A stretch of DNA of 64,000 nucleotides from Bombardia bombarda (GCA_030512295.1 JAULSR010000011.1:434001-498000); one strand, 5' to 3'; counted from the first letter of the stretch, positions 36,219-47,152 are shown. Translations and numbers: made by a program. Notes: generated from the sequence alone by a model not told the origin.

Positions 36219-37538
36219 CTACACGTTCCTTGCTTGTCCAATTGCGAGCTGACTGAAGGCTGCATCCATCTTGGCTATCTGAATATCCTTGGTCATGAGT
36301 TCTCGTTGCAGCTGCAGAATAAGACCGTCTTGGGCAGCGACCCGAGCTTCCGTCTGCGCGACACGACCCTCCAGAGCCACAAGTCGAGCGTTGTCAATAT
36401 TGGCACTGGTCATGTTGGGGTTGTACCACCCTGCAAGCCTCCCCGAAAGGCAATTTAGACAGAGCTGAACATCTGGCTGATCACTGCCCCTCCTGTTTGA
36501 AGCAGCCGCAACCTCTGGCCTTCCAGCGGTTCCTTCTTCCTGTGTGCCAATCGTCAAAGGGGATGTGATTCGATAATCAGGACCCCAGGCAACCATGAGA
36601 CTTGTGTTCAGCTCCTTCTCCCTCAGTTTACCCAAGTCGTCGCGATCAATGCAGCCAATGATATATTCTCCTTCGTAGTTGCAAACATCCTTCCCAGGGG
36701 TCACAGGGAATGGCTTGGTCGTCCCAGGCTTCCCGCCAAAGAACCTCATCGTTTTGGACTTGAATTCCTGGAGCCTGCCAGCTTGTGCGTACATGTTGAA
36801 GTTGACGAGGTATGGATTTTGCGACGATCTCCGGAAGAGGGCAGAAACCCAGAGCTCCCTGGTTACCCCTTGGTCTTCCAGTCTGTTTTGCTTCACAAAC
36901 CACGTCACGCCATTTCGCTTCCCGTCCTTGAGCTCTTCATTCGAGTTGCCTTCATCAAAGCAAGTTTGGTCCCAGGAGATTGAACCTTCACGGCTGGCCC
37001 CGCCCGAGATCTGGGCTCCGCTAAACCCTCCCTGAAGGCCCACTTCCACCCTGTTGGTGGTCTCGTGGTGGCCCACCGTCGCGTTCCATCGTTTTTCGGT
37101 CCGCAATGGTGCCCATGCTTGAACTTGTGGGTGGTCCTTTCCCCCACTTGCGTCTTCAAGCGAAAGAGTGGCCTTCATCCACCGGAACTTTTGGTCGGGC
37201 TCGCGTGACTTCAGAAGAATCTTGAGCACCACCAGTGTTGACTCCTGCTTCACCTCTTTCACCACCTGTTTTCCCGTTGCCGCGTCCTTGGCATACTTCT
37301 GAGTCTTTTCGTGTCCATCGATCCAAAGAAGGCGTTGAACGGAAATCGAATAATCCGAGGCATGATCGGCGTAGATCTCGGCACTGTTTTCTTTGACATG
37401 ATAGGACTTGACCTCTCCTTGGGCAACAAACGCAGGAGCATTCATGTGCTCGTACAACGAAAGCTCGAGGTCGTTAGATGGATCGTCGTTTAGATTCTCA
37501 TACTCTTCTCCAGAGTCGTTGTCGCTGTCATCGCTCAT
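36219..37538 (-). CDS. Unknown globular protein, family X member B, between a subtilase and a STAND gene
   Basis: Single exon, 439 aa, from the ATG at 37538 (the frame is open further upstream but without an earlier ATG). Parts: a very acidic N-terminus (DDSDNDSGEEYENLNDD); a beta-rich domain at about residues 40-300 containing YADHASDYSISV, FRWMKATLSLED, VEVGLQGGFSGAQISGGAS, VTWFVKQNR and RELWVSALFRR; then a linker with two close Cys; and a C-terminal coiled coil at about 395-435 (LVALEGRVAQTEARVAAQDG). No signal peptide. The order of motifs matches the shorter protein A (9926-10865). Function unknown. Its upstream neighbour is a divergent NACHT-WD40 gene and its downstream neighbour a subtilase. 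The C-terminal coiled coil may mediate oligomerisation or autoinhibition (inference). Confidence 0.75.
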   Translation of the reverse strand: MSDDSDNDSGEEYENLNDDPSNDLELSLYEHMNAPAFVAQGEVKSYHVKENSAEIYADHASDYSISVQRLLWIDGHEKTQKYAKDAATGKQVVKEVKQESTLVVLKILLKSREPDQKFRWMKATLSLEDASGGKDHPQVQAWAPLRTEKRWNATVGHHETTNRVEVGLQGGFSGAQISGGASREGSISWDQTCFDEGNSNEELKDGKRNGVTWFVKQNRLEDQGVTRELWVSALFRRSSQNPYLVNFNMYAQAGRLQEFKSKTMRFFGGKPGTTKPFPVTPGKDVCNYEGEYIIGCIDRDDLGKLREKELNTSLMVAWGPDYRITSPLTIGTQEEGTAGRPEVAAASNRRGSDQPDVQLCLNCLSGRLAGWYNPNMTSANIDNARLVALEGRVAQTEARVAAQDGLILQLQRELMTKDIQIAKMDAAFSQLAIGQARNV

Positions 37539-37880
37539 GGTCGTCTGGGCGTTCGCCGGCAAAAGCTTTACGCGGGCAAGTTTGTGAAAAGACGTCAAGG
37601 TAGGTGAGGCAGGTAAGGTACGAAGAAGACTGACAGCTTCACACTACAGATCCAGTCCTACAACATTGCAGAAGTCCTACACAGGCAATTTCCCAGACTT
37701 TATACAGCTATTAGCCACACTGATTCTGTCGGCTTCCATCCTTGTTTGCACTGATCAATTCTTTTACCCATGTCGCCCGACTCCTTTCCTGACGGCTTTC
37801 GTCAAGTCGAGCGTTAAGTGCGCTGAAAGTGCTGTTTCTCTATTCATAATTCCGGGCGTGTGTGCCACAACAAGGACGCG

Positions 37881-37930
37881 GTACGTACGTACGTACCTAC
37901 CTAGGTACCTAGTTCTGGGTACCTAGGTAC
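37881..37930. repeat. GTAC / CCTAGGTAC palindromic repeat block
   Basis: GTACGTACGTACGTAC, then ACCTAGGTACCTAG, a short gap and GGTACCTAGGTAC. It is self-complementary throughout and could extrude as a cruciform. Confidence 0.8.
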
Positions 37931-38310
37931 TTCATTCAGCCAGGCCATTGCATCTTTCCCCCGCTTCCTTGCATCCTGCATAGCAATCAATGTAGGTAGT
38001 ATTACAGGACGTTTGTACTTTGTGCACTTTTGGCTATATCCACACCTTCACAGTTATTTAGCACTGTGTACGTCACACATTCCTGCAGCTGAAGATTGGG
38101 CGCGTCAGGTTCGGAGAGTGAGTTCCACACATCCAATGAAGCGACCCGCGGAGCGGATCTCTGATTCGTCAGGCCATCCCTCAGACCATTCCCCATCTCC
38201 TACCCATAAACAAAAAAGCTGTATCCTTTCGAATGTCCCATCAGCACTACCACTCTTACCCCGGTCAGCGATTCTGTGATTTTCACAGCTGACACAAGGA
38301 TAGGTCTTTT

Positions 38311-38525
38311 TACCTTACCTACCTACCCACCTCCCTACCTCCCTACCCACCTATCTACCGACCTACCTACCTACCCACCGCCCGGATAGTTAGCTCCAAC
38401 GTGCAACCACAAGCCCGTCACACCCTCCGACCTACCTACCGACCTACCTACCCATCTACCTACCCATCTACCTATCCATTTACCTACCCATCTACCTACC
38501 CACCTACTTACTTACCTACCTACGT
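38311..38525. repeat. CTAC (ACCT) tetranucleotide microsatellite
   Basis: About 200 bp of imperfect CTAC units, interspersed with CCAT and CCAC variants, ending 45 bp before the NACHT-WD40 start codon. Likely length-variable between strains. Confidence 0.85.
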
Positions 38526-38569
38526 TCCCCAAGGGACTTCGTACCTGCATTGTTACAGTCACCGAAGAG

Positions 38570-41500
38570 ATGGAACGCATGAAGCGTACCGCTGCTACGA
38601 TCAAACAAGGGGTAGAACAGCGACTGAGAAGCGTGGAGAAAAACAACAGACCAAAAACCCGGTCTTTTGGAAGCACGCAGGGTGGAGCTCCTCAGTCTCC
38701 AACCTTAGCAGATTCGAGTGCTCGGTCATCAATACCTAGCAACCCACTTCAGCTGTCCTCTCCACAGCCTTCATCGGTTTACGGCCATGGGCAGATTAAT
38801 AGTGAGAGCTCCGGTCCTCACGATCATCTGCCCGAGGCAACTGTGCTCGCGCAGCCATCTCTAGCCCCCCAAGACCCAGCTTCCTCCGAGTGTCCACCCG
38901 ACCCTTCCCCTGCACCCATAAATCGATCCGGGTCTCCGAATCCATCTCCAAGTTTACTCTGGGATATGGCATATGACAACATCAAAGGGAACCAGCTCGA
39001 ACTCATGGCTTGGTATGAAGGAATTCTGTCCAGATTTCTGGATCAGGAGGATGCATCACCGTCGGAGGAACGAATCTTGTCTGTGACGAAAGACAATGAC
39101 GTCAATATCAATGAAGCCAGCAAACTATCCCGTCAAGCACGCATGAATCAAGTCTTGGAAGCCTGGCTTACTCGACAGGCCACTGCGAGTCCACTACAAG
39201 CTGACTGGAGTCTGTTTCTCGGTTTGATCCGAGCTGTCTCCAATAATATACCGCAAGCCTGTTTGTTTTGGGTCGCTACATGTTTTAGTGCACAGGTATT
39301 TGCCTGCCCCCCCCCCCCCCCCCCCCCCATTGCAAGTTTTGTTCTGGGTCGAGTTGTACTAACTAGCATGGCTACAGAAGCTTTTTGATCCCTCGACCAC
39401 TCTGTCACGGACAGTCTTTGCCAACCATCTTTCCATTCTCTCAAGAGCAGAGTGGTATTGCCGACTTTCAGAGCTACTCCCTGGCGAACGCCGCTCCACT
39501 GAAACCACCAGGGAGGAGAAGCAGGGGTTAGAACACGCTCTAGTGGATCTTTACAGCACAATTCTCTCCTACCAAGTCAGCATCGCGTGCCATGGAGACG
39601 GATACAGTCATCCATTTAGTATTGACACAGAAGACTTGTTCATCTCAAATCTTCTCCAAAAAGAGAGAGCGTTGGCGTCAAGTGTCGTGCCGGAGGACAT
39701 CCAACTGCAGTTACAAAACCTGATGCAGTCAGCCAATCCTGCCAGACAATCTACATCAAGCTGCGAGGGCGATGAGAAGACCCCAACAACCGAAAATGGC
39801 GAAGAAGACGCCATAACCCTATTAAGTGAACCGGCTGGCAAGCCCGGTGCAAGTTCAGTCGAATCAGCGGGAGGGTCTGATGCGAGTTCGACTGTATCGG
39901 CCAGCGAGCCCGATGCCAGTTCAACCCATAGCCACGCTCCTCATGAGCATATTCTGCCCGATAATAGGGTTTTCGAAGATGATCTGAATGAATGGCTGAA
40001 CAAAACGCCTCAGTGTTCTAAGTTCAACGATTGGACGCTGAATGAAGACAACCATTTACTCTGGGTCAGCGGCACCCCAGGCTCTGGAAAAAGCACCATC
40101 TTAACGACATTCATCCAACAACAACTTAAGCAGGGAGCCAACCAGGCGGACGGGAAAATAGTCCACTACTATCTTTGCAGTCATGGACAGCCCGAGTCAG
40201 GCAACATCGCATCTGTGATATGGCATCTCGTAGAGCAAATATATCGGAAGCAACCTGACTTGCGAAGATACCTGAATAGAAAGAAGGAATTAATCAAGAG
40301 GAATGAATTCGACACTCCATCAGACATCCCCGTCATATCTGAAGTTCTTTGTCAAATGATACGAGACAATGAATTCCTTCCAACTTATTTTGTTCTCGAT
40401 TCAATTGACCAACTCTCCAATGACAACAACGGAGATGGAGCAGAACGTTCGTTAGATACTCTTCTAGCTCTGATATCGGCAACGACAAGTCTCTCATCCA
40501 ATGTGAGATGGCTACTCTCTATTGACTCGGCAAGTGTTGAACGGAGGATATGCGACAACCAACTCCACCTTGACCTCAAAACGAACTCAAACGCTCTCCA
40601 GAAGGCTGCAGAGAAACATGTCGCTTCAAGCGTTGAAAAGCTTATCAAAGATGCTTCTCAAGATAGTGAGTTTCAGGTCAAGGTCAAGGAGATTCTTTTT
40701 ACAAAGTCTGCTGGTAATTTCCTGTGGGTGGACTTGGCGTGCAGATTCGTTCAATCTCAAGAGACCCTCTGGAATACACTCCACCTTCTCGAGAAGTTGC
40801 CAAAGGAGGTTGGGCTGTTGTACAATCATTCGATGCTCGAGATATCCAACCTTTTATACGACGACTCTTTTTACTGCATGGAAGTTCTCTCGGTCTCTGC
40901 ATTAGCCCGCCGTCCACTCCACCTTAGAGAACTGAAAGATATCACACGACTGCCTAACGAAGTGGATCTAAGAATATTGCTAAGCAAGCAGTGTTTCATG
41001 TTCCTGAAAGTGTTGCGTGACGACACAATTCATTTTGTACACGAGTCTGCCAGGGACTTTGTGCAAACCATAATCCAAGATAAGATGCAAAAGAAACATA
41101 CCGAAATCACGCGGGACTGCTTGGCATTTCTATCGTCGTCTTTAGAAAGTGGAAACGAGCCCAGCCTTTCATCCCACTATGCCATGGCGCACTGGATGAA
41201 CCACTTTTCCAGAATCAGGCGCTTTGATGAGGTCAACAAGATAGTAGACTTGGTGACAAAGTTCCTTGAGAACCACCTCCTTCAATGGCTAGATTCCCTC
41301 ATCTCCACCAATCGTTCTCCACAGGCTCTATCCCAGATGCTTACCTCGGTGAATAATTTAGAGGTATGTATCTATTCTGTTCAATCCACGTCGAGTTTGT
41401 TCTTGCTCAGATTTCATAGACTTGCTCTCTCCTGCCCATTTGCACTTCTATCCTTGGCATACACATTGCGTAGCATACTGCACCTGCATGCTTAAGTGTC

Positions 41501-43844
41501 GCTAGTCAATATAGTGGATCACCTTTTGGCTTTCTTGTGACCTAAGTGCAAATTTACATGAAACCCCACTGACTTCTCCACCCTCCAGATGAACCCAAGC
41601 CAACTTCATGGCGCCAATAAATGTCTTCGACTTGTTCGAGATGCTATGCAGCTTCTCCGTTTTCACCAATCCACTGAGAGTCCGCCGGATCTGAACACCA
41701 GAAACTCGCTACTTTTCTACCCCAGTAGCAGTGATACGACCTTACCACTATTGAAGCGCGAGTTCCCGTGGTTGGATTCATATCCAACGATTGCAAAGCG
41801 CACGGGTCCTGAGTTGCTCATCCTGGAGGGTCACGACGACTGGGTTCGAAGCTGCGACTATTCCCCAGACGGTCGCTTGATTGCCTCGTCTTCGGACGAT
41901 GGCACCGTGCGGATCTGGGATGCCCAGACAGGCGAGCTTCAGAACGTCCTCGCAGTGAGTCATAGATGGGTACGCCGCGTCATATTCTCATATGGACTTC
42001 TGGCGACTTTATCGGATGGTATCATCCAAATCTGGAACAGCGCCACGTATATCTCACAGAGAACTCCATCTGACGTTGATCTGCCAGAGAGATACTATAC
42101 TGATATAGCTCTGTCACCAACCGGGACGCATTTAGCCGCCGTGTTGAGTCGCTGCGATGTCGTTACTTGGAAGCTTCCGTCATACGAGGAAAGAACGTGG
42201 GAAACGGCCACTTTTACATCTGGTAACGTCAACGGCGTGACGTTTTCTAATGACGGGTCTCTTCTTGCAGTTTCATCTGGCTCGTCAAATGTAGCTCTTT
42301 TGAGCACGGATAACGGCGAAGTAGTTCGCTTTTTAACAGGAGGCGAATACCTTCGGGAGGCTTATTCGCCTCGATTCTCTCAGGACTCGCGATACTTGGC
42401 AGTGTGCTCGGTGTCAGATGATTGTTCATTTGTTGTCTGGGACCTTAATTCCACAACAGACACGCCAAGGTTATTCTCCGGCCATGGAAACGTCAATTCA
42501 ATTTCGTTCTCGCCAGACAGCTCGCTTATTGCGTCTGCGTCGAAAGAGGGCGACGAAATCAGAATTTGGGAAGTTGCAGGAGATAATGAAACTCCTAGAA
42601 AAGCGGTGCAGGTGCTGAAGGGTCATCAGCGCAACGTACTAGCAGTGGCATTCTCGCCGTCTTCCTTAGGACAATACCTGGCATCGACATCAGCAGATAA
42701 AACAGTCCGAATATGGGACATTAGTACAAATATCAGCAAGGATATTGGAGGACACTCAGCATTACTGAAAAGTGAGCAAGCTGATGCCATTCAACATTCG
42801 GCGCCAATCGCCCAAGTTGCACTCTCACCAGACGGAATGATAATAGCTTCTGGTTGCGAGAAGGGACAGATTCTTCTCTGGGATGGAGAGACAGGCAGTC
42901 TTCGGAAGGAGCTTGGAAGATCCAAAGACAATGACAGAGCTCACGGCGGGCAGGTGCTTTCTCTTGCTTTTTCTCTAGACTCGAAGAGCTTGGTTTCGAC
43001 GTCGGCTGAGACAAATGTCCTCGTCTGGGACACGCTCAGCGGGAAGCAAACGCATACGTTGCCAGGGCACGAGGACTGGGTGAGGTCTGCTGTGTTTTCG
43101 CCCGATGGCAAGCACGTGGCATCCGCGTCAGACGACTGTAAAGTTCGGCTTTGGGACCTTACTTCGACAAACGGTAGTGGTGAAGACAATGTAGTGGGCA
43201 TGTCCTACCGGGGTCACTTAGACTATGTCTACTGCGTCGCATTCTCGCCCGATGGGCGGTATTTAGCGTCCGCTGGAGATGATTCCAAGATCATTGTGCG
43301 GAATTTGGGGTACAGAGACGATATGGATCAAGCGGAAATGAAAGAGGTACTGGAACCTTGCCCCCCCTCGCGCAGTCTTGCCTTCTCACCTGACGGAGAT
43401 AAAATTGTGTCTTCCTCAAGCGGCGACACGGTGAGGGTCTGGGATAGAAGAACACAGAAGTGCCTCCGAATCATCGAGTGTGGCACAGAGAGCGAAGTAT
43501 ATCGTTCAATACAGTTCGACAAAAGGTATCCGGACTACATACTGACAAATATCGGCGCCCGGCTTTTGTCTACTGATCCTGCTTCGTCCGGTCGGATCCT
43601 GCCCCTGCCTCCACGATACTATTATGGCATCTTCTCCAACAGCAAGAACAACAGGTACTGGATAACGTGGAAAGGTCACAACTTGATACTTTTGCCCAAA
43701 AGGCATTGTCCCGACAGCAGCTCTGCAGTACATGTACAGGGTCACAAGGTGGTGATCGGGTCTGCTTCTGGTACTGTACTGTTGTTCAAGTTCAAGAAGG
43801 ATGTGAGTCCCACACACGACAAGGATGGTAAACCCATTATTTGA
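38570..43844 (+). CDS. NACHT-WD40 STAND protein (NWD type)
   Basis: Three exons: 38570-39295, 39378-41363 and 41589-43844; 1655 aa. Introns GTATTT...CTACAG and GTATGT...CTCCAG, both phase 0. Domains: a basic/Ser-rich N-terminus (MERMKRTAATIKQGVEQRLR), a NACHT_N-like region at about 125-330 (LWDMAYDNIKGNQLELMAWY ... SKLSRQARMNQVLE), a Glu/Ser/Ala repeat linker (EPAGKPGASS, SEPDASST), a NACHT NTPase with Walker A VSGTPGSGKSTI (about 475) and Walker B YFVLDSIDQLS, helical and winged-helix parts, and a C-terminal WD40 propeller. Repeats include GHDDWVRSCDYSPDGRLIAS and GHEDWVRSAVFSPDGKHVAS. HET-D/HET-E-like proteins have this layout and act in vegetative incompatibility. The repeats differ clearly from each other, unlike the near-identical repeats of fast-evolving HET proteins. 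The second intron (225 nt) is long, and the WD40 exon begins with ATG, so a separate WD40 gene is a remote alternative. Confidence 0.88.
39307..39328. repeat. Homopolymer C22 inside intron 1 of the NACHT-WD40 gene
   Basis: 22 consecutive C directly after GTATTTGCCTG at the start of the intron. Its complement is a G22 tract able to form quadruplexes. Confidence 0.9.
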
Positions 43845-44725
43845 AGTAAGAATCGCTTGGAGCTAGGAAATTTTGTCATTCAGCGGTTCACCTCAAAGAG
43901 GTGAAGCCTTGGATTGCTGGAGTGTAGTCCGTTGTTGGGAATTGTTTTCTGGGTCATATATCTTGTCTAATGTTCGGTAGTTGCATTTCACACCAGAAGT
44001 CTATGTTAACTGTTTGGGATATTACCCCTCGCGAAAAGAAGTCGTAGTAGTTACCCCAAACTCTACCATCCCTCGAGATTTATCACTTCACTTATCACTT
44101 TCTGAGACACTGACATGCAAATCTTAATCGGATCGCCAATCCTAAGGCATCCAGCGACATCACCACAAGCAAACCTCTTTCCGACACCACCACGCAAGAG
44201 ATTTACTAAGACCAGAGCTCTCGCCATGGAACCGCCTCTGCCACGCTGTCCCTGGCTGTTATACCTTTCGCCTCCTTCGTTAGAAGATGTTCAACCCCGA
44301 TTTCCCTACAGATCTTGCTGCTACTGAGCCCAATATTGCCGAGGTAGTTTACCTTCTGCTCGGTTGGGATAATTTCAGCCCCGTGACCGGCATGACCGCG
44401 GTGATGACGTAGAGAGTTCCAAAGATGGAACACCACTTCGGCTTTAGGGACAAGTATTTCTGATATCTGGCCAAACGACATTGGAGTTGACTGCACTGAG
44501 ACATGGTATCGGCTAGCCTCCGCCAAAGCCATTGTTGCCAGTCAACTGCTTTAGCTACCTAAATGACCTACCTGACTCCTAACAAGTGCAACCCGTATAC
44601 AGGAAAAGAAACCCAGATCTACATTGGTATCAACTCGCATAACAAACACACCAAATCATAACTTCACAAAACAGTGCGCCACCCCCAAACGCCAGCCACT
44701 CAAACGACAAGACAGAACCCCGATC
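43845..44725. other. Intergenic, with one weak reverse-strand ORF
   Basis: A reverse-strand frame 44532-44206 starts with ATG (MALAEASRYHVSVQSTPMSF) and contains a possible GTAAAC donor after ILVPKAEVVFHLWNSLRHHR. It looks mildly protein-like but has no recognisable motif, and it is not called as a gene. Confidence 0.35.
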
Positions 44726-45594
44726 TCAAACCCCACGACTCCCCAGCTCATGAGCATTCGCATGCGGCGGCGCAGGCGAGTCATAATACGCCGGCTTCGA
44801 GTACCCTTCCTCGTAGCCCTGTTGCTGCGGCTGCGGCTGCTGCCCGTACGCCGCAGGCGCATTGTTGCGAGCACCACCACCATAGGGAGCGCCATAAGCA
44901 GGCGCCTCGTACGCAGGCGCGTATTGGCCGCCGCCGGGGTACGTAGCAGCGGGAGTAGGGTATCCGGTGGGGGCGTAGCCCGTGTTCTGCTGGTCGAGGT
45001 TGTAGATCTCGGCCGGGTTGTTGGTCTGGACGTAGTTGCCGGCGTTGAGCTTGCCCTTTCGGAAGCGGTGGAAGATGACGCTAGCGTAGATGAGGAGGCC
45101 GAGGAAGGAGAGGCTGTGAGGGGGGGGGGGGGGGGGGGAGTGGTGGGTCAGTACCTATCGAATCATAAGAGGGTGCAAGTGGACGAATGAGATACTTACA
45201 AGATGATGATGGCGATAATAATGCCGAGGGAGTTGTTCTGTCCCACGACGGACAGGATGAAGTAGATGACCCAGAGGCCGGTCTGGATCGAGTTGGAGAT
45301 GAGGAAGAAGCGCGGGCTGAGCGTCCGTCTTGAGCGCTTGACGATGCAGACGATGTCGAGGACGAGGCAGAGGATGATTAGGACCATGATGACGACGGAC
45401 ACGGCAATGGCGGCGCTGTATGTGCCGCTGCTGTAGTTGTCTTCAAAGTCGTCTTTGTAGTGGGCAAAGACGCCGATGGCGAGGCCGTAGATGGCGATCT
45501 CGAAGAGCATGATGATGATGCGGATTACCCAGAACGGGATCAGCACCCGCTTCAGGAAGGGCGACGAGTCGCCGATGATGTATGGGTCCGTCAT
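44726..45594 (-). CDS. MARVEL-like four-helix membrane protein with Tyr/Pro/Ala-rich tail
   Basis: Two exons: 45594-45200 and 45113-44726; 260 aa. The intron starts GTAAGT and ends in a C-homopolymer polypyrimidine tract plus TCACAG. Four helices are visible: VLIPFWVIRIIIMLFEIAIY, AAIAVSVVIMVLIILCLVLD, GLWVIYFILSVVG and IIIAIIIL-FLSFLGLLIYAS (across the junction). The cytosolic tail has repeated P-A-Y and G-Y units (PAYEAPAYGAPYGGGA, QQPQPQQQGY). MARVEL-type proteins act at the plasma membrane or in vesicle traffic. The start is the first ATG; a longer frame upstream has only a TTG. Confidence 0.8.
45120..45138. repeat. Homopolymer G19 (C19 on the coding strand) next to a 3' splice site
   Basis: On the coding strand of the MARVEL-like gene this is a C19 run directly before TCACAG, serving as the polypyrimidine tract. 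Confidence 0.9.
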
Positions 45595-46628
45595 GATTGG
45601 TTGAGGACTGGTAGGCGCTCTGGATAGCAAAATTTGAAGCGATGGCGCGAACCTGGAATTTTTGAAGGGGCAACCAGTAGATTTTGTATGAAAGTGATTG
45701 AACGTGGCGCGCGTGGAACCTTGATGGAAAGTGGGCAGGCGAGGCGCTTTAAAAAGGTTAATTCATTCCCCCAGCCTCTGTGGATCCTGGATCTTTGCGA
45801 TGCGCGCCTAACCACGCTTGAGCCATGTCAACCCTGTTCGTGTTCAAGGATGGCACCCAGTCGCGCCAGTAACAAGCGACGAGATTTCTCTTTCAGGCTT
45901 TCAGCACAGCATTCGTTAGTCCTGCATTACATTTAGCGAAAAGGGGCTCTGCACGCCAATCCTTCCCCCTGTTTGCCTAGTCTGAGCCCCGTTTTGCCAT
46001 CTCAAGGTCGCCATCCAGCCCGTACTCCGCCATCACGCCTGTTTAAACCGTCTTGGCATTTCTACATCTCCCCACTTATAAGTCAGCGCTAGATCTGATT
46101 GGTCGCAGTCTCGTTTTATGCGTGGCTGCCTGCGTCCTTGGCGCAGATTTGATGTTTTCTCCTTGGTTTCGAGACCGAAAATAAGCATTCCTGGATCTGA
46201 TTCTGATTGACATTGATTGGAGACCCAGCCATGGACTTGGGTCTCGCCACCGGGAACCCCTTGCCGAAGACATTTCCCCAGAGTATAAACCCATCGAAGT
46301 GGTCTTGAGGCTGAAGATTCAATGTTTTTACATATGCGGCGCTGATCACACCTAGGTAAGCAGGTGAACCATGAATTGAAACTTTGGTTTCACAACCAGT
46401 TTCTACTCGTTTATTTCTACTCGCTTACCCACAACTCCAAAAACATTTCGTCTGACAAAGAGGATGACTGATGATGAAGTAGCTTTAAGGAGTTATGTAG
46501 CTATGAATAAGTAAGGCAGCGATCTGTGATTTTCAGATAATGCAAGAACTAGAACTAACTTTAACCAGAGGCCATATGCATCATAGGTGGTGATATCGTG
46601 GTGCACGGTCAATGCATTACTCTGTATT
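45595..46628. other. Intergenic, no supported gene
   Basis: A reverse-strand frame at 46349-46116 (LQPQDHFDGFILWGNVFGKG) looks mildly protein-like but has no start or motif that I can support. Confidence 0.35.
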
Positions 46629-47126
46629 CTATCTAGAAGTTGGCTTCTTCGACAGCCTACTGCTACGAGGACGTGAACTACCCGTCTTGCGTGTACCCGA
46701 GGGCTGTCGCAATGTCTCGTGGCGTGACAGTGCTTCTTCACCTTGTACTGGCAGCATGCCAAACTCAGGCAACTGCCCGGCGAGCCTCCGGCTCTTGCGA
46801 GATTCGTGTTGTGCAGTACTGTCGCCAGGCTTATCCAGCGGGTCAGGCACTCGCTTGGATCGGGTTGGCCCACGACCGGGTGTCGGGATTTTTACAGACG
46901 TCGGTGCAGACTGCCGGGATCGAGTGCCTCGGCGGAGAGCGTCATTCTTCGTGATTCGACCACCGCGAGTCTTGCGAGAGGTGTCCCCCTTTGGTCGAGG
47001 TGGTGATGCTCCTGGTTGAGCGTCGGATGTGGTACCCAGGCCTTGCTTAGACTCGTGTTGAGCAACGAGACGAGCAAGGTCATCGCGCTGCCTCTGGAGT
47101 CGAGCTGCGCTTGCGTCCCTTTCCTC
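46629..47126 (-). CDS. Basic low-complexity protein, 3' part only
   Basis: Open reverse-strand frame from about 47126 to 46629 without its own ATG start. It encodes a helical charged beginning (RLQRQRDDLARLVAQHESKQ) and an Arg/Ser/Pro-rich basic body, and ends SRRLAGQLPEFG...RLSKKPTSR. An AG acceptor (CTCAG at 47129-47127) precedes it, so it looks like a last exon. From memory, such basic tails with R-R-L-A-G-x-P motifs occur at the ends of fungal kinase-like and related accessory proteins; this is weak. The upstream exon is not found: the sequence beyond 47150 reads better on the other strand. It may be a fragment left by rearrangement. Confidence 0.4.
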   Translation of the reverse strand, partial: EERDASAARLQRQRDDLARLVAQHESKQGLGTTSDAQPGASPPRPKGDTSRKTRGGRITKNDALRRGTRSRQSAPTSVKIPTPGRGPTRSKRVPDPLDKPGDSTAQHESRKSRRLAGQLPEFGMLPVQGEEALSRHETLRQPSGTRKTGSSRPRSSRLSKKPTSR

Positions 47127-47152
47127 CTGAGTGAAGGGTCAACCTAAAAACG

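Larger units (their letters stand above)
37539..38569. other. Shared 1-kb divergent promoter with repeats
   Basis: Separates the start of gene B (reverse) from the start of the NACHT-WD40 gene (forward). It is dominated by two simple-repeat blocks listed separately. The frame 38401-38739 is only a translation of the microsatellite. Confidence 0.6.

Noticed and set aside
36219..37538. Calling protein B a gasdermin
   Set aside because: Only the neighbourhood (a subtilase) suggests it. I cannot see gasdermin-specific sequence features, so the family is left unnamed.
38401..38739. 112-aa frame with Tyr-Pro-Ser/Thr repeats
   Set aside because: Pure translation of the CTAC microsatellite running into the first exon of the NACHT-WD40 gene in another frame.
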